Source: Gracilariopsis chorda
Lineage: Eukaryota; Rhodophyta; Florideophyceae; Gracilariales; Gracilariaceae
DNA length: 64,000 bases
Assembly: GCA_003194525.1 (NCBI GenBank)
Contig: NBIV01000004.1
Coordinates: 310,001 to 374,000 of the forward strand
Reading direction: 5' to 3'
The notes below the pieces were generated by a model. It ran no database searches. It was not told the DNA's origin and saw only the letters and a program-made list of their open reading frames with translations. The position numbers and the translations under genes are program-made. The first letter of the stretch is position 1, and the number at the start of each line of letters is the position of its first letter. Positions 43,455 to 54,743 of this stretch are shown in pieces.

Positions 43455-44674
43455 TGTTTTTCTTCACGACTCGTCCAGCCAACAATTGTGTCACTTGCTC
43501 TTCTAAGCGCCTGCCCCACCTTATGTTCCCACTCATATAGAAGTAACGGAGACAAAAATTTCATAAAAGCAAATGAGTTCTCTGGTAGACGTTGCATTTC
43601 AGAAATAATTGATCTGTTTCCAGCGTGTCACATAAAAATTAAGATATTTTTAGGGTCTTAAAGAATTATTAATTTCACAAAATGGCCGCAAGAGCCCCCA
43701 AAATGAAAGAAACTGTTATATAAGTTTTCCTACATCGATATACGATTTTGGAGTACATGTCTTAAAACTATTTTACCTGTTGATTTTTAAACATCCACTG
43801 AAGTAAAACAACATAATATTCAACTGCATATTGTTATTTTGCATGTAAATGAATTATAACTGTTTAAAAGTTTTGTCAAATCACTTGTTAAAAACACTTA
43901 TGCATTTTCTTTCGAAACTCGGTTTTGCATAATTTACCAAGTTTGAGAAGATGGAAGATATCTCTCCTCTGTAAAAATTTGGTCAGAGGTCAAGCGATGT
44001 CTGTTAGATGAAAAGAGGCATTGCGCCAATAAATACGCTTGCAGGTCCCCTTCACTTCTTCCAAAAACCTGGCTTGTCGTAACGCCTCCCTTTTACTCAA
44101 AACATTCACCAGCAACAGCAGCGCCAGAAGAAGAAGCAAGACGCACATTGCACAGGCTGCTCTTGCCTTTTATTTATTTCTATTGCTGAGTGGGTGGAAT
44201 TACACGAGTACCAGCCCCTCAGCAGCAGATTGGCAGGCATTGTAGTCGTTTCTGCAGTGCTACTAATATGAAATGCAGTTTACTTCGAACAACATGTGTC
44301 CCTCACAGTTAATTATTATTTAGAATTTTATTAAGAGTACCTTTTTGGATCCATCCATCACAGTTCCTCTATGGCGCAACATGTAAAAATGTCTTGGCTG
44401 CGCTATGCTTAAGATAAATATGAACCAATTGTTTGTCTTTTTTCTTTAATGAAGTATTGAGATGAGATTAGGGCCGTTATCTGAGTTTGGAAAAGTGGTA
44501 ATCGGAAACGCTCAATCAACTGTAGTGCAATAGAAACTACACACGTGCCCACCGAGCGTTTCCCATTAACTTTCCGTAGGCAGGTCGGTTCGTTTCGCCT
44601 TCAAAGAAACGAACGGAATACAGGCGCGAATTCACTCAACATACGCAATCATTTTACAGTTTGGAATTGTAACT
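43455..44674. other. AT-rich intergenic region
   Basis: About 1.2 kb with no recognised feature. The segment 43600-44450 is clearly AT-rich. The last 200 bp should hold the promoter of the ORF at 44675. Confidence 0.45.
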
Positions 44675-46126
44675 ATGACTTCTCACCAGCTTCGCCAACA
44701 GACCTTAACCCATAGCACTACCGTTTGCAAAGCAAGCAGCGCTCAAAGCTTTACAATCTCAACAATGCAAACACCAGAACACATTCCAAGCAATCTTTCA
44801 TCTGATGCCGCACCAACCACTGTAACAGAAGCCGAAGAACTCTTAATCAACGCTGCTCTCACAAACGAACATTGTAAGAAAGCTCTCAAAGTGCTCAAAG
44901 TTATCGGCGCACACAATGCCAAACGGGCAACAAAATTGAAAGTCATTGCCATCAAAATGGTTCAAAGAGCGGTGAAGCTTCAAGACCTTCGCGAAGTTAT
45001 CGCTAACGGCTCTGCTGACAGTGGTACTCATCTCGAACCGCTCTCTAGCATGATGACTTCCACGGTCGAACTCACCAGACAACCAGACGGCAGTGAAAAC
45101 GTCGAGTGTGAGCGTGGCGATTGTCCTGTTTTTACTGATGAGGGTATCGATATTGGCATGCCGCAAAGACATGAAAGAGGAAATTCGTCTACACTCAGTG
45201 AATCTCGAACTTCCCCTTTCCAGGCTTCAGAATATTGTCGCCTGCTGCACGAGCTTGCGGATCCTCGTATGATATCTGCCAGTCAGAAACTTATGGAGCG
45301 CATGACGCGTGCAGAACTAGATCACCAACATGAAGACCCTTGGTGTGAAGGTATTGCCCTGCTTTTCAACGATGTGGATTTCAACCCCGAGAGAATCTTG
45401 GTATTGGCTGGTGGTGTTTCATCAAGTGATATTGATGCAATCAACCCTGCAATGCGACCTTTTTGTCGTGAAGGAGGTTTCCTAAAACGAAAGTTTGCGG
45501 CATTTAAAAGTGAGTATGGAAGTTGCGTGGCCCGCTATGAGGCCTCAGGACAGAGTGATCCTGATGCGTTCGTTACGTTCGGAAATGGTCGATCGTATAT
45601 CCTTTACGCTTTTTGTTTCCTGCACGTCCACCCATTAATGAAACCGTTTGCCACTAGGCCGCTCAGCAGTGACGCGCAACGAAAGGAGGGTGTAGACAAT
45701 GGCGTGTCACCGTTTGGATTTGGCGGTAACGAAGGAAGCAGAGCAACGTCTGCGCGATATGGTGTTAGAGATGTCAACGTGATCAGAATGGATAGTTTAG
45801 TAACGGCTTTGAGATGCAGGGATCATATACATGCAAAAGAAGTGGAAGATGCTGAGTTACGGAGGCTGGAACTTGAACTCTTTGATGCGTATGCAAGGCA
45901 CAAAACTTCAGCGATGGAAGCGCTAACGCGAACGATGAAGATGTTAGAGAGCGCAAAAACGGATGAAGACAGGGCTCTCTTTGAAAACCTGCTGCGACAG
46001 CTAAAATCTGCGCGATGCGCACAGATTTGTGAGACGGTGTCTGTTGAGGATGCAGTTCAATTTCAGCCACAAGTAGTTCAAGAGCAGGCCACTGCCTCGG
46101 TTCCATTGTCTGTCAACACTATGTAA
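44675..46126 (+). CDS. Hypothetical protein, 483 residues
   Basis: A single long ORF with normal composition and no recognised domain. Residues about 30-110 form a charged helical region (EEAELL-type, KALKVLKVIGAHNAKRATK). A central block (about 185-340) has ELADPRM, AELDHQHEDPWCEGIALLFN, GGFLKRKFAAFKSEYGSCVA and FVTFGNGRSYILYAFCFLHV. The C-terminus is a long Glu/Arg/Leu-rich helix (about 400-455). The central pattern recalls repeat-associated protein families expanded in protists, which would suggest a transposon-derived gene, but this is an impression only. The frame ends in an ATGTAAGTC word that could be a splice donor. A second ORF follows after 52 bp. Confidence 0.55.
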   Translation: MTSHQLRQQTLTHSTTVCKASSAQSFTISTMQTPEHIPSNLSSDAAPTTVTEAEELLINAALTNEHCKKALKVLKVIGAHNAKRATKLKVIAIKMVQRAVKLQDLREVIANGSADSGTHLEPLSSMMTSTVELTRQPDGSENVECERGDCPVFTDEGIDIGMPQRHERGNSSTLSESRTSPFQASEYCRLLHELADPRMISASQKLMERMTRAELDHQHEDPWCEGIALLFNDVDFNPERILVLAGGVSSSDIDAINPAMRPFCREGGFLKRKFAAFKSEYGSCVARYEASGQSDPDAFVTFGNGRSYILYAFCFLHVHPLMKPFATRPLSSDAQRKEGVDNGVSPFGFGGNEGSRATSARYGVRDVNVIRMDSLVTALRCRDHIHAKEVEDAELRRLELELFDAYARHKTSAMEALTRTMKMLESAKTDEDRALFENLLRQLKSARCAQICETVSVEDAVQFQPQVVQEQATASVPLSVNTM

Positions 46127-46178
46127 GTCGAAAGCGCATAATCGCACACGTAGCAGTATTCGCAGGTCAAATATGTAG

Positions 46179-46853
46179 ATGGATAAGCTTGCCTCAGAAC
46201 TTGAGAAGGAGGCTAGGTCCCTTCTAAACAACAGTCACTCCAACGAAACAGTTGCTGCAAGGCCACAGCAACCCCCGGAACTAAGAAGGTTCCATCCACT
46301 ACATGAGCTTCATCGTCCTCAATACGATCTCAAGCGCGTGTTGGTTTTCCAGCAGCTCAGCCGGTATCTCTTTGCTCATCGGCGTTGGGCCATGCCTCGT
46401 TTTACTTCGACCGTGGTGCCCTTTGCAAGACGAAGTACAAACGATAGACGCCTATCGTCAAGTCAATCTTCAGATGAATTTGGGGTCTTGGGAAGTTCAG
46501 AAGCAAAGATGTGGCGGAACATCTTCAGAAATGATAAAACTCGCATAGCAGGGTCAAGGTACAAGCCTTTGAGCAGAGGCTATCGATTCGACGTAGAACC
46601 ACCACGACAGCTCGACCGTAAGAAAGCTGTTGAGCTCTTGAGACAGAGTGTGGACGCCGCAGCAACGAAAGTACCTCTAACACCTTCTGAAAAGAAGGAG
46701 ATACAACTTATTCTGCAAGAGAATTCTCACGAATGTCTTGAACACGTTGAGTCTGAAGTGCGTTCTAGACTGCTGGAAGATGAAGATTTTGACAGTGACG
46801 TTTACCCTTCCGCTACGTCTCAGTTTCTTGCCTGGGCAGACATGCCGGAATGA
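46179..46853 (+). CDS. Hypothetical protein, 224 residues
   Basis: The ORF lies 52 bp after the previous one on the same strand, with an in-frame TAG directly before its ATG. No domain is recognised. It has a helical, acidic-basic start (MDKLASELEKEARSLL), an Arg-rich middle and an acidic C-terminal third (LRQSVDAAATKVPLTPSEKK to SRLLEDEDFDSD). It may be the downstream exon or frame-shifted end of the 44675 gene rather than an independent gene. None of the splice combinations I tried preserves the frame. Confidence 0.4.
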   Translation: MDKLASELEKEARSLLNNSHSNETVAARPQQPPELRRFHPLHELHRPQYDLKRVLVFQQLSRYLFAHRRWAMPRFTSTVVPFARRSTNDRRLSSSQSSDEFGVLGSSEAKMWRNIFRNDKTRIAGSRYKPLSRGYRFDVEPPRQLDRKKAVELLRQSVDAAATKVPLTPSEKKEIQLILQENSHECLEHVESEVRSRLLEDEDFDSDVYPSATSQFLAWADMPE

Positions 46854-46908
46854 TAGCGTAAGTCAAGGCTTTTAACGTAAGATAAGAGTAAATGCCTACA
46901 TGTTTTAC

Positions 46909-49091
46909 CTATTTTGAGATACCAGCCAGTTGGTTCCTGATTGCATTCCGAGGAAGGGACTGATGAAGTTTGGTAAGATATACGGAAGCAAATGATTCTG
47001 TGTAATACCCATGCTCTTTATTGTGCGGACTAACTAAATTGTGGGCGAGTTCATGTGCCATCGTCGTAAACCAGAAGCTGTAACAATCCGTCGTAGGTGT
47101 CGCTCCGCGAACGTAGTGAAGGGATGTAAAGAATCTCAAGTTGAAGTATAATTCGTCCTGCCTGTTAAACGTAATACTGCGTCCCACAGAGTTGTAATAA
47201 ATGGCCATACCATCCATGCGAACAGAATACACCTGGGCCAAATGATGGAGGACGTTTCGAAAAGCAATAAAGGCGTCTAGGTTCTCTCTTAGGAATTGAT
47301 CCGCATCCACGTGATTGTCATTGTTTCGGAAGGAGAATACTTGAATGCCTATTCTCATATGTCCCGGACAGTGGAAAGGCACGAGATTCTGTGCCGGTAC
47401 AACTTCGCATCCATCTCCATTGCAGTCAAGGTTGGCTGGGATTGAAGTCATGAGTCGCTCAGGCAAATGAAAACCCGACCGTGCTACGGAACGAGTCTTG
47501 AGTATAGAATTAGGCAGCAAACGTTCAGTGCCATGATTTGCAGTTGTATCCTGTTCGGAAGTCATTGGTGCATCGCGAGTGACTTGCTTAGAACGGACTG
47601 TTTCGTTTGTCAATGGCTCAACCCTGGGTTCGCACCGCGAATACTGAAGACGCGTCCGAACAAGTTACTCCGTTTTGAGAACGATTCCTTTGACTCAACT
47701 GGCTGTGAGGCCGGTGGTGGGGCTGAAGACGGTGGAGAAGGTGTAGAGAATGGCCGAGAGCTCGACTTTCGAGAGTTAGGGGTAATAAAATCAAGAATTG
47801 AACCAGTAGACCTTGGTGACTTTTCATTAGCCAGGCTTGCGCCGCTTGGGGTTTTAGCGCTCTTACTCGTCTGAGTAGACCCCGGTGTGGGTTTGCGTGA
47901 AGCGGATGGTTTCGAAGTGGGTGGCTTTGCTGCTGCATCTTTTGGGTAGTCTCCTCGTTCCAAAATCTCCTTCGCTTCTTTCAGCTTCTGTAAAGAAGGA
48001 TTTGGTCCTAGTAAAATGTTGATGTACCCCGGTGCCCAATCGTTAAACATCTCACGAATAATGTGTTGGAAACCTTGTTTGTCGCTAATAAGCTCTGCAG
48101 ATTTTGACTATGATCTGCTTTTCCATTTCGAGTGACTAGCGCTGTTAACGCCCTGAGGTGGAAGTGTTCCAGTCTTGAAAACTTTAGCCTCACCTTGAAG
48201 ATGGGCTCCTCGTCCTTGAGGGGCCTCATGTTCGCCTTTTGGCTTTTGTGCACTCAGTGCAACATCTCTGTGCTCAGAAAGAGACGCTTCTAGTACCATC
48301 TTAACTTCAGAATGCACAGGAGCATCTGCTCGGAGAATGCGATCCACAGGAAACCCTCTCGATCTTAGTTGGCTTAACGGAGCTTCGAGAAGATTTCCAA
48401 CAAAAAGCGAATCTTCCAGCTGACATCTTTGAAGAATTAGGACTCCAATTGCATTTCCGACGTCGAACCAGTCGAGTTCTTGCGTTATGAACAATGTATT
48501 GTTCCCCCTTCCTTCTGTTCTGGCACTACACGTAACGGTTTGAGTTTTTGTTGTTCGACCAAGTCTGTAGTGTGCTTCAATCTTTGTTGCCTCACAAACA
48601 CTCAGATTCCGCTCATTTAACAAGCTCGCATCATTCTTTTTCAAGGGTCTTGATGTGATATTTGGCGATACCAGCAATGGCCGTCTTTCATAAATTCGTC
48701 TGGCAAAATCCTTCACGTAAGGTGTTCCGCGAACTGACTGACCTGAAACCTCAAAAGATGTCTGCACTCGCTGTGAGATATACTTCGCCCCTAGGCTGAC
48801 ATAAAATTCTTCGAGATCAGATTCTTGAGGAGCGCTTAACACGTCAAACATCCTAGCAAAAAGCGAGTTGTCAATAATGCATATCTCTTCCGCCATCGGC
48901 AACGTGTATCTTGCTTTTACTGGGTTAGATGTATCTTGACCCTCATCCTCTGCTGCCGAGTTCATATCGAGTTGATATGCCAGGAGAAGCGGAGATATTC
49001 GAATCTGTCGAGTGACAGCCCTGTACGGTGGATTCGATGCAATCCTTCTTAGAAGGGTTCTATATTGCTCTTCACCTCCGAGCTTCGTCAT
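46909..49091 (-). pseudogene. C-terminal remnant of a DUF3684 (sacsin-like) protein
   Basis: The first piece (49091-48194) carries DUF3684-like sequence (RISPLLLAYQL, SAPQESDLEEFYVSLGAKYI, ERRPLLVSPNI, GNAIGVLILQRCQLEDSLF). A GT-AG intron of 99 bp at 48193-48095 links it cleanly to a second exon (ISDKQGFQHIIREMFNDWA, LLGPNPSLQKLKEAKEIL, then Ser/Pro-rich). That frame ends at 47610. The continuation (47613-46909) is in another frame, with RNNDNHVDADQFLRENLDAF and a zinc-peptidase-like AHELAHNLVSPHNKEH. The family normally has a large N-terminal HSP90-like ATPase part, which is absent here because upstream sequence is replaced by a transposase remnant. One unexplained frame change remains. Truncation makes function unlikely. 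Confidence 0.7.
48095..48193 (-). other. Intron in the DUF3684 remnant
   Basis: On the minus strand, CTTCAAG/GTGAGG...CTGCAG/AGCTTA. It removes 99 bp and keeps the frame, in line with the other introns of this window (78-96 bp). It shows the remnant derives from a genuine spliced host gene. Confidence 0.7.
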
Positions 49092-50286
49092 GACTGGGAG
49101 TGAAATCTTCTTCGCAAAAACCCGAGCTCTTGAAGTTTTTCCGCAATTGTCTCTCCGAGAATGGAATGTTCACGTCGTCGATCTCGGGATCTCAAGTTAT
49201 CCCTCTCCGTGTGACAAACATCTTGAAAGTGAATTAACGGGGATCCTATCAAACTATTGTCGTCATGAGGAGGTGAAATATCAAACAATGGGCGTTCTGC
49301 AGTCTCAATAATAAAGTTATGCAGCTTACAAGCTACCATTATTATGAGCGTGCATTTCCGTAAAGAGAACCGCAGTGCAGACCAAAACATGCCAAACCGG
49401 CATATAAGTATGCCAAACGCTTGTTCCACGCAGACCCTACAGGGTGAATGATACGCATTACATGTGTCCTGCTCAACCGATAAGTTCTTCCCTGGATAGG
49501 GAGTCAGAATGCAATATTCATTTGAATATGCATCATCCGCTACAACTGCAGCCCATGATGGAAGATCTGAACCTTGCAACAATTCGTACAATTTTGTAGC
49601 GCTGAAGGCGGTAGAATCATTTGTTTCCCCTGAATGTCGAGCGGATACAAAGCAGAACTTGTAATCAGCTTGGACGGCTGCCTGTACGCAAATTGCGAAG
49701 AAGCCTTTTCGATTGTAGTACTTCCGGGGGTCAGAAACTTCACGAAGTTTCGGCTGTGTTATCTCGATTGCAATACCATCTAGCACTGCTATGACGCCAT
49801 CGAGTAGTGTTTTTCCTTAACAAAAAAAAAATCTCGAGCCTTGTTCTGACAGTTTTCAATAGAAGTAGGAAACGTTATCCGTGGCAGTGTTTAGTTTAAC
49901 GCCAATAGGGTGTCAGTAAATACAACATAAACAGTTGATTCCGATATGCCGTATGGCCATCCAAGGTCTAAATAGCTAGCTCCGGCGAGCATACGGAGAT
50001 TTTCACACAACATCACTTCCACTTCTACTGCCGGTGCGACAAGAGAGGTATAGCGCTGCTGTCGAGATAATCAAGGATTAACCAGATGTTTAAGACTCAT
50101 GAACTGGGCTTTGGAGACTCTATAAATTCTTCGAAACACCCAATCAGACAAGCAGCTAATGTGGTGAAAAATTTGTAGAGTTGTTGGACTCTTTTTGGTG
50201 GTTGAGTGAAAGCGTTTGAGACGACGGTGGGGCGAATGCACAAGCCGGTTTGCGAGGGCGGTAATGGGAAGGTTCATGTCGGTCAT
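49088..50286 (-). pseudogene. Harbinger-type DDE transposase remnant
   Basis: The minus strand carries a DDE_Tnp_4 transposase distinct from the one in the gypsy element. The start has PHRRLKRFH and CLSDWVFRRIYRVSKAQF. Then come ISESTVYVVF with a stop, VLDGIAIEI (first Asp), YYNRKGFFAICVQA, VVADDAYSNEYCILTPYPGK (second Asp) and CVEQAFGILICRFGMF (Glu), ending FLRRRFHSQS. Stops near 50070 and 49895 and a one-base frame change near 49810 break it. Its stop codon (TGA, 49088-49090) overlaps the first ATG of the DUF3684 remnant. No terminal inverted repeats were found. Confidence 0.75.
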
Positions 50287-51540
50287 CTACTGCATGACCT
50301 TTTGACAAGCATCCTCAGCTTCGTTTGGGAACAGTTACGCAGCTCGTAGAATGAATATGGTTTTGGAAATCGGAAATATTTACAGCTTGTCAGTTTCCGA
50401 TTTCCAGATTCACAAAGTCATATAACGCCCCTTAGGTAGTCGTTGATTGAAGAAAAGGTTTTAAAAATAAAAGACTCGTACGCTTTTTTCATCGCGTCGA
50501 TAAAACTATCTTAGCGCAAACGCCTGCCTTCCATTAAATAGAATGTTAGCAATAGGATCCGCAATAGGCACAGTAAAGGTTCGTCTACGGCCATTGACAC
50601 GATGTGCTGAGGGTCTTTTTGACAACCGATATCTCTTCCGGAACACGTACCGCAGATCATCCGGTATATTTCATCCACCGTACAGTACATCTATCTATCC
50701 AAAAAGTGCCTTTGTGCTCCTCTCCACTAGAGCACCACCAATCGTACGGCTTGCTGCAAGCCATCTCCAACGAGTTACGAAGGTACCTATACCGAAAGCA
50801 GAAGAATAACCCTTATAACTCGTTCCTATTAGTGCTGTCAAATTGCCAACCATGTCTTGAGAAGTTCTCACTGTCGGAAACCTGTCATGCTAAACTTGTT
50901 CCCATGTGCACCTTCGCTGCCATCCTATCGAGCCCTTGTTCATGTGACAATCTCGCAACATTTGCTGCTTACGCTCGTCATAACGCCGTATCATCCAACA
51001 GCGCACCACTTCATTCCGATGTAGTTCGCCCGTGTAGTCCCACATTCTCTATGTTATGGAGAAAAGGCCTTAGTAGCATTTACCTCGACTTCGTTCTCCT
51101 AGAGACATGCCCTTTGCACCGAGTGCCTCGCCTCGTAGCCCAGCATTTCTCACGCTTGTCCACAAGTCTCCCTTAACTCCTCCTCTCCACCATTCGCTTT
51201 CGGACGGCGCTCAACATAAACCTTCGTCTCCAATCAAAGCAGCTCAACCCCCCAAGTTCCCTCTCCACGCCTCACTACCCCAAGTTTGGTGTTCCCCCAC
51301 AACAGCATAGAACGAAGCCCTATTCGCACCCTAAGTTCCGAAATATGCCGTCACTTACTTGGTATTTACCGATATCAGTGGTCTCCAATGCTGTTGCTTA
51401 CGTTCCACTTAGTGCCAGTAACCACTTTCACTTTGCTTCGCTTGCATTTTGTGATAATGACCTTTCGCATACTCCCCTGATGCATGGAGCTCCGATATGC
51501 CTCGTACTTATAATCGCTCCTGTAGCAGAGTAGCCTAAAC
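50287..51540. other. Region without a recognised gene
   Basis: About 1.25 kb. It contains the inverted repeat listed at 50364-50406. The plus-strand ORFs at 50604-51310 are Pro/Ser/His-rich and overlapping. No remaining upstream part of the DUF3684 gene was recognised. Confidence 0.4.
50364..50406. repeat. 13-bp perfect inverted repeat
   Basis: TGGAAATCGGAAA (50364-50376) and TTTCCGATTTCCA (50394-50406), separated by 17 bp. It lies about 80 bp upstream of the transposase remnant, so it might be part of the old element's end, or just a hairpin. Confidence 0.55.
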
Positions 51541-52420
51541 AAGTAGTTCGGAACTACGAAGGGTAGGTTCTCTTGGGACGAGAACAGTACTGAACAAGAA
51601 CATGCCACACTCCCGGCTGGAGTGGAAGTGTCCTCGTTCACAGCAGAAGTCCCCGCTGCAAAACACGCGCTTCAAAAGGTTTTGCAAAGGTGTGAAGAAG
51701 GATGGAAAGGACGAATCAGATTTGCATCGGACTCCAGAAGTATGGTAGATGGATTGCAGAGCTCGCTTCGACAGCAACCCTCTTCGTTACAGACTGTTTC
51801 ACGAATACTAAGTTCCATCACCGACAAAAGAGGCTGTTTCGCTGATATCGTTTGGATACCCGGGCATTGCGGCCTTCCGCAGAATGAACGGGTGGATAGC
51901 CTTGCAAAGCAAGGTTTGAGCAATCCTTTGAAAGATCAATTCAGAGTACCGGTCTACTTTGAGGACGCCAAGACACGAATAATGGATGCCTCTAGAGCCA
52001 AGCCTTTGATCAATGATGTCCCAGAAGAACTACAAAGCATCATATCGCCACGGAAAGCAGAAGTCACACTGTCTCAGATCTATGTCACACTGTCTCAGAT
52101 CTATGTAGGACACACGCCGAAGCTTCACCCTGTTGCAAGCTACATAGGAGGGAAACCATCACAATGGACTGTAATACGCACGCTACCAACAGCGCTGAAC
52201 ACTATGTGCTTCGTTGCCCTAAGCGGACAGATTCTAGGAGACGCGAGCTTCCTGCCGCAGCAGAGAGAAAAGGTAAGACTTTGGCGGAGATAGTCCGCCA
52301 ATGGCAACAGAAGGTGTTAGCCTTTCTTAGGAGAGAGAGGTTTTTCTCATAAAAAGGAAAAAAAACCTCTATCAATATGCCGTAATCAGACATATTGAAC
52401 CCAAAATAAAGAAGAAGAAG
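51541..52420 (+). mobile_element. LINE 3' fragment with RNase H, copy A
   Basis: 5'-truncated, plus strand. RNase H motifs: SSFTAEVPAAKHAL (Glu), RFASDSRSMVDGL (Asp) and WIPGHCGLPQNERVDSLAKQ. The frame runs to the C-terminal ERFFS stop at about 52350 only after a one-base deletion near 52165. A 21-bp segment (GTCACACTGTCTCAGATCTAT) is tandemly doubled at 52063-52104. The 3' tail reads CCAAAATAAAGAAGAAGAAGAAG, so the element ends in AATAAA plus a GAA microsatellite. Confidence 0.85.
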
Positions 52421-52652
52421 AAGTAGGTTCTTTCTTTGGGTGGCAGCTCGGTTGATGTATCTCAGCAAATCCAATTTGCAATCCGTCGCACAAATTCAGT
52501 GGCTAATCCACCCACTTATTCGCGTTGGGAGGGAAGCCGACTTTCTACAGCACTTGAATGAAAGGCGTTTTAGACGCGGCTGTTGTTTTCCCGTGCGACC
52601 CGTTGAGAGCGGCGGCTCTGCTTTTAGCTGGGCTGATGCAGAAAAACAAGAA

Positions 52653-53037
52653 TTAGCATTGCAACACCAATGCCTTTCCTGTCTCATCAGCAATGTTTAG
52701 ATTATTGTTTCGGTGTGAATCAAAGCAAGGTGGGAATGGCCTGCCAATTGGGTCTCCTTGCGGGTACCGAAGGATATCTTTGTAGCGATTGCTAGCCCTT
52801 ATTTCATACCCAGCATTTGTGAAATATGGCTCCAATGCTTTATGCTCTTGTGGCAGTCAGATAGAGACACAAGACACACACACGATGATATGCAAGCAGT
52901 GAATGAGCGAAGGGTACCTTAGTACTCGATGTGCAAGCAGAACATGTGCTGCAAATGCTTGTATCATGGGTTCTCTTGCATTCTAATACCACTTGCAGGC
53001 GTGATCCGTTCTTCAGGGTAACGGAGTCATATTTCAT
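52653..53037 (-). CDS. Possible small two-exon gene, unassigned
   Basis: Two minus-strand segments look protein-like and could be joined by an intron of about 80-90 bp. The first starts MKYDSVTLKNGSRLQVVLEC and has a Cys-rich SICSTCSACTSS. The second contains ALEPYFTNAGYEIRASNRYK and GDPIGRPFPPCFDSHRNNN and ends KALVLQC. A donor AAG/GTACCC and an acceptor near GACTGCCACAAGAG are candidates. The family is not recognised, and the join is a guess. Confidence 0.25.
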
Positions 53038-54735
53038 GTTATTGCACCTGTGCAGGTCGAGCTAAGAATCCTCATTTCTACCGAAGGAAAGGGTTGTATT
53101 GCACGTGCACCGGTGATCATGAGTCTTCACTTCTGGTTATGGGTGTGTACGCGCTCGCGAGTTGCGACCCGAGTATCGAGCGTGCGATAAGGGCTCTTCT
53201 TAAGAGAAGCGTTCACGCTAGTGTAAAGTACCAACTCTTTCAAGATCCCTTCACCGTCACGGTGGGCCTGAACTCCATCTGTCATTTCAAGACCACGTCA
53301 GAGAGCTGTAGTTCTTCTTCTCCCTTCGTGAGTAAGCTTTTGTCGATAAGATGCAACGTCCCGCCTCCATTTCAACATGTAATGACCAACCGCATTTTGT
53401 GGTCCGTTTCCGCACATGTGTTAGTGTTCCCAAAATACATAGAAGGAAGATGTCCTTGTTTTCGTGTTGACCGTGTGGAATGCTCAGCTAGAATTGCGTT
53501 TGCCGCGCTCGAATTTGCACTTCCCGTTTGAATCTCTGCATTCGATATCTCCATTGCCGAACGAACCTGCCATTTGACTCACAACTGGGACGCGCTTGGG
53601 CTCATTCATCTTACTGCAGAGAAGTTCTTGACCTCATGAATATACACTTGTTGTGTTATCATTTGACAAGACCTTGCCCTCCCGAATTGGGGTATGGAGC
53701 ATATTTACGAATAGAAACCTGCAAGCCTTATAGCAGTGCAAAGGCAAAAGGGTAGCCTTCTACATTTCAAGCTTAACCATGAACAACTTGAGCCGATTAA
53801 TAAGATCTGCGTTTACGCGACTACTGAAACCCATAACTTCTGCTGGAACTCCTCGATAGCGTTGTTTGAGCATTAGAATCGTTTAGAGGCAACAGCTTTC
53901 TCCTTGTAGAACAAATCGCAATTCTGTTGTGATCCAAAGTGTTGGTTCGTTTGATCTGCTGTCCGTTTCATTTGTAATAAAAGGCAGGATGTTGAATTCT
54001 GTGAGACGGTTAGGTCTGGGTTCGCAGGAACGTGCCGGACTGATGTCTTGAGCATAGCAGAGCCCGGTTTTGGTGGGACAGAAGCACGTAATACACTTTC
54101 TGTGCGACAAAGACTGCCCATCGCATTAAGACTTCCCTCAGCAGGGGTTTCTGGTGGTTGGCTTCGCGTGGCACTGGAAGGCCAGCTGTGATTGGCTGTT
54201 ACCCGCAGACTGCCAGATTTTAGGAGACAGTGTCCTGTGCAGACTATTGATATCGTCAACTGTCCAAGCTGCTTTCCTCAATCGTTCTTCTTGGCGACAG
54301 TAATGCCGGTGTAAGCTTCAGAGAGGCTCTCCCGGAATTGGCCAACCGAAGCCAGCCACGCATCCCATATCAATTCACGGCCGTGCTATGGTTTCACCAT
54401 CCCCGTCCATCTTCATGCCATTTTGAGAAGCAATGGGAGTCCCATTCGGCTGCCGTCGGTACCGTTCATGAAGAATGAAATAGCTAGCGGACTATTCGGC
54501 TCGCATAACACTGCAGCTTCCCGCCATCAAACCCCAGCAGGCTGTACGATGAAGACACGAAACGCTTGTGCCCCCGAAAAGGGATCATATTCAAATCATC
54601 AGCGCTCAAGAAAGCGTGGATATGGACATGTGTCATGCTTCAGCTTACGCGTTCTCAGAGTCCGCTTGCTATCAACTATGGAATCGTAAGAGCTTTCTCT
54701 CCCCAGCCACATGAACTTGCGACTCTCTCAAACCC

Positions 54736-54743
54736 ATATAAAT
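54736..54743 (+). promoter_or_regulatory. TATA box candidate of the MADS-box gene
   Basis: CATATAAATACC lies about 135 bp before the ATG at 54874. Transcription starting 25-30 bp downstream would give a leader of about 100 nt. Confidence 0.5.

Noticed and set aside
46122..46178. Intron joining the 44675 and 46179 ORFs via ATGTAAGT
   Set aside because: Every acceptor tried (CAG at 46166, TAG before the ATG, CTCAG downstream) breaks the frame or meets a stop, and the intron would be under 60 bp.
47600..47660. Second intron explaining the frame change in the DUF3684 remnant
   Set aside because: No GT-AG pair of plausible length restores the frame; an indel is simpler given the truncation.
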